NCBI GenBank assembly: GCA_025529335.1
Contig: JAMYHX010000074.1
Coordinates: 1 to 64,000 of the forward strand
Length of the DNA stretch: 64,000 nt
Direction: 5' to 3'
DNA from: Rhizopus sp. PT2906
Taxonomy: Eukaryota > Mucoromycota > Mucoromycetes > Mucorales > Rhizopodaceae
The number at the start of each line of letters is the position of its first letter. Within the stretch, counting starts at the first letter, position 1. Shown here piece by piece: positions 59,365-64,000 of this stretch. The position numbers and the translations under genes are program-made. Under the pieces are notes generated by a model, which made no database searches, was not told the DNA's origin, and worked only from the letters and a program-made list of their open reading frames with translations.

Positions 59365-60015
59365 GTTTTACATATCAGAATGCCATTCACAAACTATTAA
59401 GGCATTGAAAGCGAATGGTTTAGTAGATGTAAATGAAAAGGATATTCGTTTGGACTTCATATTTACGAACCCAACTGGGATTCAAGATGTGTTTTTCTGT
59501 GAGGACAAGCCTACTATCAAAATATCGAACAAAGGCAAACATAAAGCTGACTATTTAAGAGAAACCGCCATTGATCTAGTCTCCTTTCTTACGAAGAATG
59601 CACCCAGCATTTATGCGCTTTGTCATGCCATTTCAACAAGCTAAATCTGCGAATAATGGGTACTAAGCTTGTAAATGGAATTATAATCCATGTTTGCCTT
59701 AAAGAAATATATGTCCCTCTATCAGATAACAATGGTGCTGGGATCGCTGAATATTTGGCTGCTGTCATTTCTTTGGCTGTAAGTAGAAAATATTTGTTTA
59801 ATTTATCTCTTAGATTTTAAAATAGTTCTATTTTGGACACACTCCTGTTTCTTATTTTGTCTTTTTTATATGACTACAAGATGTTTATTTATAGCGTACC
59901 AGATGAAACGGCCCAGAATGACTTATACAACACTGTCGGTTTGGAATGGCACTATTGGAAACAGCCAGAAATAAGCAAGAGGGTAGCAGAACCCGACGTT
60001 AAGAAATTCATTTAA
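59346..60015 (+). pseudogene. Lineage-type ORF remnant with a possible PD-(D/E)xK-like motif
   Basis: Coding-like text: ISECHSQTIKALKANGLVD, VNEKDIRLDFIFTNPTG, IQDVFFCEDKPTIKI and KADYLRETAIDLVSFLTK, then a frame change near 59640 to LRIMGTKLVNGIIIHVCLKE and AGIAEYLAAVISLA, then a GT..AG intron (GCT|GTAAGTAG at 59779 to TTTATAG at about 59895) into VPDETAQNDLYNTVGLEWHY, stopping at 60015. The D .. ExK spacing in 'DFIF..FFCEDK' is reminiscent of PD-(D/E)xK nucleases, but this is a resemblance only. It is at least frameshifted. The family is not recognised. Confidence 0.4.
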
Positions 60016-60769
60016 GTAGCTATCAAGACTCTCTCCAAAATACTTCTATAAGTAGCAAAACATCAGAGGGAAATGCTAAAGAGAAGAAAGATAGCAGCTC
60101 AAAACTATCACCTGTTAGAGTGTCTAATTCCAAGGTTCGGGGATCCTATTATACTATACTGCTTCATCCATCTCTACGTCGTTCGAACGTATATACTTAA
60201 TTGCTTTGCTGCAGCTGATGCACTTATACACTTTTCAATCTTCAGATCGAAAAAACTAACTTTGTCCTGGACGGTATAGCGCACATATCCACGTTTTACA
60301 TTTGCCTCTTTCATACGAATATCATCCTCTTTTGGCTTTTCTATCAGCATTGGGCAAGCGTATTAAGATTCACTGGAGGTCGTGCTGTTCAAGTATTCAC
60401 TATGTGTCGCAATCGCCTCAACAATATACTCTGTGGGCTCAGGGCCGCCATTCTCATCAACGGCATTTTCATGTCCATCGTCAAAAATATTGTACTCATG
60501 TCGAATGTTAAATGTTAAAGAATTGAAGAATAAGAAGTTACACCCAGAAGAGAAAAGGTCTACATTTTATATTTTTTCGATTGCAAAGAAATCATTGTGG
60601 CACGAAATCATTTTCAAATGCAAGCGACACGGTTTCTAAAAATACGACTTCCATTCCTGAAAATGCAAAAATGATTTTGATTGGCTAATGACATCGATTT
60701 TGATTGATCAGCGACATTGCTTGTTGGAATGATTGTATCATGTTGTTTAATGTACACGAAATAAATGCT
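60016..60769. other. Region with short coding-like scraps
   Basis: A minus-strand stretch at about 60365-60520 reads EYNIFDDGHENAVDENGGPE then PTEYIVEAIATHSEYLNS without a stop, which looks like a piece of a protein, possibly transposon-derived. No start, splice pattern or domain is definable. The rest shows nothing. Confidence 0.35.
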
Positions 60770-62438
60770 TTATTTAACAATAGTGGCAGAACCAGATTTA
60801 GTAAACAGCATGTCTAAAGCGGCCATTGTTTCAATCAAGTCCTTTTGTAATTGAATCTCTTGCTTCACCTTTACTGTCAAACGAGATAAAAGGTCATCGA
60901 TGAGTGGTGATTGTCCAAAGACACGAGTATAACAATCTATATATGCAAAATGAGTAACATGGTATTAATCTTGGTTGTGCTATATTTACCAATAACAGCT
61001 TCTGATACATCTACTAATAAATTAGTATATCTAGGATGATGTATATTTCTAATCAAGAAACGCATAAGTGGTTCCAGTGAGACATCATCACGACCTGTAA
61101 TTGCTGCCTTAAGACCATCACGATGAATCAATTCTTGCAACACAGCAGCTACAACAGGTGGTGAATTGAAGTTTGTTTTCAGCACTTCATCTAGCGCATT
61201 AGCGTACTGGAACGCTTTGATAAACTGGTCATATTTTCTCAACTTTTGTCTCTTTGTACTTTCCACCACAAAATCATCATTTGCAGGTGCATTGGATTGT
61301 CCACGCATAAAGTACTTGTACGTTCCACCTTTAATATAATCTTGATGTTGCTTTTTGAGTGCCTTTTCTGATGCCTTGATCTGTCTTTGACGAATAGATA
61401 ATAGCCCGTTAGCCATACCAGCCGCCAGATGGGTATCATCAGGTGAAAGACCAACGCTCAAGATGGGCGCAGGATATTTCACACTGTGAACGACTTTATA
61501 ATCTTGCACGTCAAAGATTTTTACATGATGATCTAATGAACCTGTCACTAATCTTGAAGCAGCACCATCAAAGCACATGCTTGTCACTGTCTTTTGGAAA
61601 TTGGACAGAGTGTGCATGCATCGCCCACCACTGAGCAAGTCCCACACTTTGACAGTGGGTCCACCAGATGAGATGACAGCACCTCCATTAGGATACATCA
61701 AGAGTGATTCTACAGGTGCTCCATGGTTCATCGTCATCACACTCTCAGGTTGTCTCATATCCCACAATTTTACTGTCTGATCGTAAGATCCACTGATTAC
61801 CAAATTCGGGTTTTCCTGACTAACCACGCCTGCTCGAACATAATCTTCATGTTCATCAAATATGTTGATGTGGTCTCCTGTTGGAATATCCCATATACGC
61901 ACTGTTTTGTCATCAGAGGCAGATAGAATATTTGCTTTGTTGATCGTAAAGTGAGTGACTTGTGTTGGCCTAAATGAATATTAGCAAGAACAGAATTAAA
62001 CAAAAAAACAAGTAATTACATTTCATGTCCTTTAAAGGATCTCAATATAGCTCTAGATCCAACATCAAACATTTGAATCAGACCTGTGGCATCACCAGCG
62101 ACGATCAATTTACCATCTTGACGAAAACTTCCAGAGTAAGCAATATCTTTAAAGCGAGATATGGTCTTTTTAGGTTGATGCGTTTTTGAAGAATACACTT
62201 GAACACGCGTTGAAGAAGTTACTGCAAAGTCGTATGGTGAGACGGGTGAAAAGTTGATGGAGGTGACGCTTGCATACTCTTTAATGACAATAGGCGACTG
62301 GTTGTAAAAAGTCAATATATATTCAAATTATACACAAAAAAGGTTTACCTTGAAACGTTTCCAATATCTTGCTTCTGCCGTCTTTTTTGACGTTTGTATT
62401 TTTGGTTGTTTCTTTATGGTTGTCTTTTTGTAATCCAT
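60770..62438 (-). CDS. UTP15: UTP15, WD40 subunit of the small-subunit processome
   Basis: Minus-strand exons 62438-62349, 62297-62020, 61969-60990 and 60936-60770 give 504 residues, the standard length. The N-terminus (MDYKKTTIKKQPKIQT, RYWKRFKSPIVIKEYASVTS) and the propeller blades fit UTP15: YDFAVTSSTRVQVYS, LIVAGDATGLIQMFDV, SRAILRSFKGHEMPTQVTHF, ILSASDDKTVRIWDIPTGD, LVISGSYDQTVKLWDMRQPE and LVTGSLDHHVKIFDVQDYKV. The UTP15 C-terminal domain follows (QSNAPANDDFVVESTKRQKL, LRKYDQFIKAFQYANALDEV, LKTNFNSPPVVAAVLQELIH and GRDDVSLEPLMRFLIRNIHH). It belongs to the t-UTP/UTPA subcomplex that binds early pre-rRNA in the nucleolus and is needed for 18S rRNA maturation. Confidence 0.96.
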
Positions 62439-62600
62439 CTGATTCTAGTCTATTACAGGTAAAAAAAATGCGCTATTATAAAAAAAGCTCTGTAAGGGAA
62501 GCTTTCAAATGAATTTAAAGAAAACGAGTCACGAGTAAAGAACGCCACAGGAACCATGTTTATTTTCAAAAAGAAAAAAAGGGGGGATTACATTCATGCG

Positions 62601-63257
62601 TTATTTACGATGCTGAATGATTTGTGATATTAGCTGCGTTCTTTCGTTATTGAGCATTTCGTTTAGTTTAGCTTGAATATTAGGATCTTGTGAATAATTA
62701 CGACTTGTTCTTCTATCTGGTATGCTATACAGCACATGCTTTGGATCATTATTGCCGCTCTGATTTTGTGAAGAAGGTTGCCAGCTTGCAGATCTGGTCA
62801 AGGAAGATCCATTGACATCTATATTAGGAGAAAGACGAGCAGAGCATGATCGTCTTTTATAATCCGTTTGAATTGTTTTATTGATTGCATCGGCACTTGG
62901 AAGAGGACTATTGCCATAAATCTGAGAGTAGTAGCGACTTTGGTGACGGGAAGGTATTTTGATTTCAGATGATGAGCCATTGTGCGATGCTGAGTACTGG
63001 GGTATCCTTGATTCGAAAGAGCACTCTTGAAAAGACACAGATGAAGGTGATAGCGATAGTTGCGTATCTGTATGCTCTGGAAGTACAGATATGAATGGTC
63101 TATGTTTTCTCTCTTTAGTCTCCTCTTCATAATCCTCAGTCTCTAGTTTATTACTATCCTCATTATCTGTGTTGTGATGAAAGATCCAGGATAGAAAGGA
63201 TGGCTTTGGTTTATCGATTTTTAGCTTTGAATATGCTTTGATAGGCTGAGAAGACAT
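62601..63257 (-). CDS. Unknown Ser-rich disordered protein
   Basis: Single-exon minus-strand frame of 218 residues (ATG 63257 to stop 62601). It is polar and rich in Ser, Pro, Asn and Gln with basic-Ser patches (YKRRSCSARLSPN, RRTSRNYSQ, LTRSASWQPSS) that look like kinase or 14-3-3 sites. The end is helical (IQAKLNEMLNNERTQLISQI). An FLSWIF hydrophobic patch lies near the N-terminus. I do not recognise a family. The length of the open frame without low-complexity-only content supports a real gene. Confidence 0.6.
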   Translation of the reverse strand: MSSQPIKAYSKLKIDKPKPSFLSWIFHHNTDNEDSNKLETEDYEEETKERKHRPFISVLPEHTDTQLSLSPSSVSFQECSFESRIPQYSASHNGSSSEIKIPSRHQSRYYSQIYGNSPLPSADAINKTIQTDYKRRSCSARLSPNIDVNGSSLTRSASWQPSSQNQSGNNDPKHVLYSIPDRRTSRNYSQDPNIQAKLNEMLNNERTQLISQIIQHRK

Positions 63258-64000
63258 GGAAAGACTGATATTTGTTTACAAAATAAATAAAAAAGAAGAA
63301 AAAGAGAACAAAAGGGTAGAAAAGTACAGCTTGAGTCTACAATGGTTATTTTTATCTAAAGAAAGACCTAAATTTACCAGCCAATTGTAGATATGTTGTG
63401 CGTCGCACAAATTATCCTTTATTAAAAGTTGCCCTTTGTAACCTTTGTTTGCTGAGGTGCGCATAGTCCCAGTTTATGATCTTATTGAGCATTCTATTTT
63501 ATTCTAAAGATAAGAAAAACAGTCTTTGTTTATCAACAATGTACTTGGTAATCTATATTGAATGGAGTCCCCTTTTTATTCAGTGGCTGATTAGAGGCTC
63601 TACATTCATTTCTTTTTTCATGAGTTTAGCACTCTTTTTTCACAGTAATACACAATGTGGCTTACTTTATTATTCATGGAATGTACGCTAATAACAATCA
63701 GTTAGCCTCATTTGTCTTTTATTTATGAGCAAAACAACAGCATGTTGAAGAAAATTAAAGAAAAAAGGATAATCATTTATACATCTTATTAGTAAAGATT
63801 GGCTTTGTTTCAAACAGATGAAAAGGATGCTTGATCATACTCGAATATTTGACTGTTTACATTCCGAATGCTTTCTCCAAACAGTTTATCACATTGCATG
63901 ACGTGGGTAACCGTTTGTTTGTTTTTTATTCTCATTGCATATTATATATATCAATTGCTGAAGAAATAAATACTATACCATATAAAATCGAACAAGGATG
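63258..64000. other. Intergenic end of window
   Basis: AT-rich DNA with only short open frames, for example at 63476-63691 on the plus strand. Nothing supported is seen. Confidence 0.5.

Overview
The window looks like nuclear DNA of an early-diverging fungus, most likely Mucoromycota (a Mucorales-type genome). Reasons: strongly A+T-rich DNA, genes packed about one per 2-2.5 kb in the gene-rich part, many short introns (about 45-90 nt, GT..AG), opisthokont/fungal gene content (Cyc8/Ssn6 corepressor, Sct1-type acyltransferase, oxodicarboxylate carrier), and a retained E2F transcription factor, a family that Dikarya are reported to have lost. No bacterial, organellar or viral block was seen. Gene models were built by hand: exons were joined only where GT/AG (once GC/AG) sites keep the reading frame and the family alignment.

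Layout. 1-5.4 kb: AT-rich, gene-poor, with a T65 tract, a 21-bp degenerate tandem repeat and one frameshifted membrane-protein gene. 5.4-16.4 kb: three plus-strand genes (glycerol-phosphate acyltransferase, kinesin-3, fumarate reductase fused to cytochrome b5). 17-21.5 kb: minus-strand GT31 glycosyltransferase, a possible transposon scrap and an unknown Ser-rich protein. 23.6-53.4 kb: the dense core, mostly alternating strands: DCAF7-type WD40 protein, a tail-anchored coiled-coil protein, APRT, a decayed F-box gene, exportin-7, Cyc8/Ssn6, TMEM115, E2F, an RCC1-repeat protein, an M49-like metallopeptidase, an acidic small protein, a CAMK-like kinase, an oxodicarboxylate carrier, metaxin, RNase P subunit RPP30, mitochondrial IF-2 and a small Ser-rich protein. 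53.4-60.7 kb: gene-poor, transposon-rich (Tc1-like helix-turn-helix fragment, broken tyrosine recombinase, remnants of a lineage-type ORF). 60.8-63.3 kb: UTP15 and an unknown Ser-rich protein.

There is no operon-like functional cluster. Several products do act in shared compartments: mitochondria (carrier, metaxin, IF-2), RNA processing (RPP30, UTP15), nuclear transport and transcription (exportin-7, Ssn6, E2F), Golgi/ER (GT31, TMEM115, acyltransferase). The striking architectural feature is tail-to-tail packing: stop codons of convergent genes lie 2, 12, 40 and 46 nt apart, and one pair overlaps by 23 coding nt. Divergent pairs share intergenic regions as short as 111 and 157 bp. No rRNA, tRNA, CRISPR or origin could be supported.
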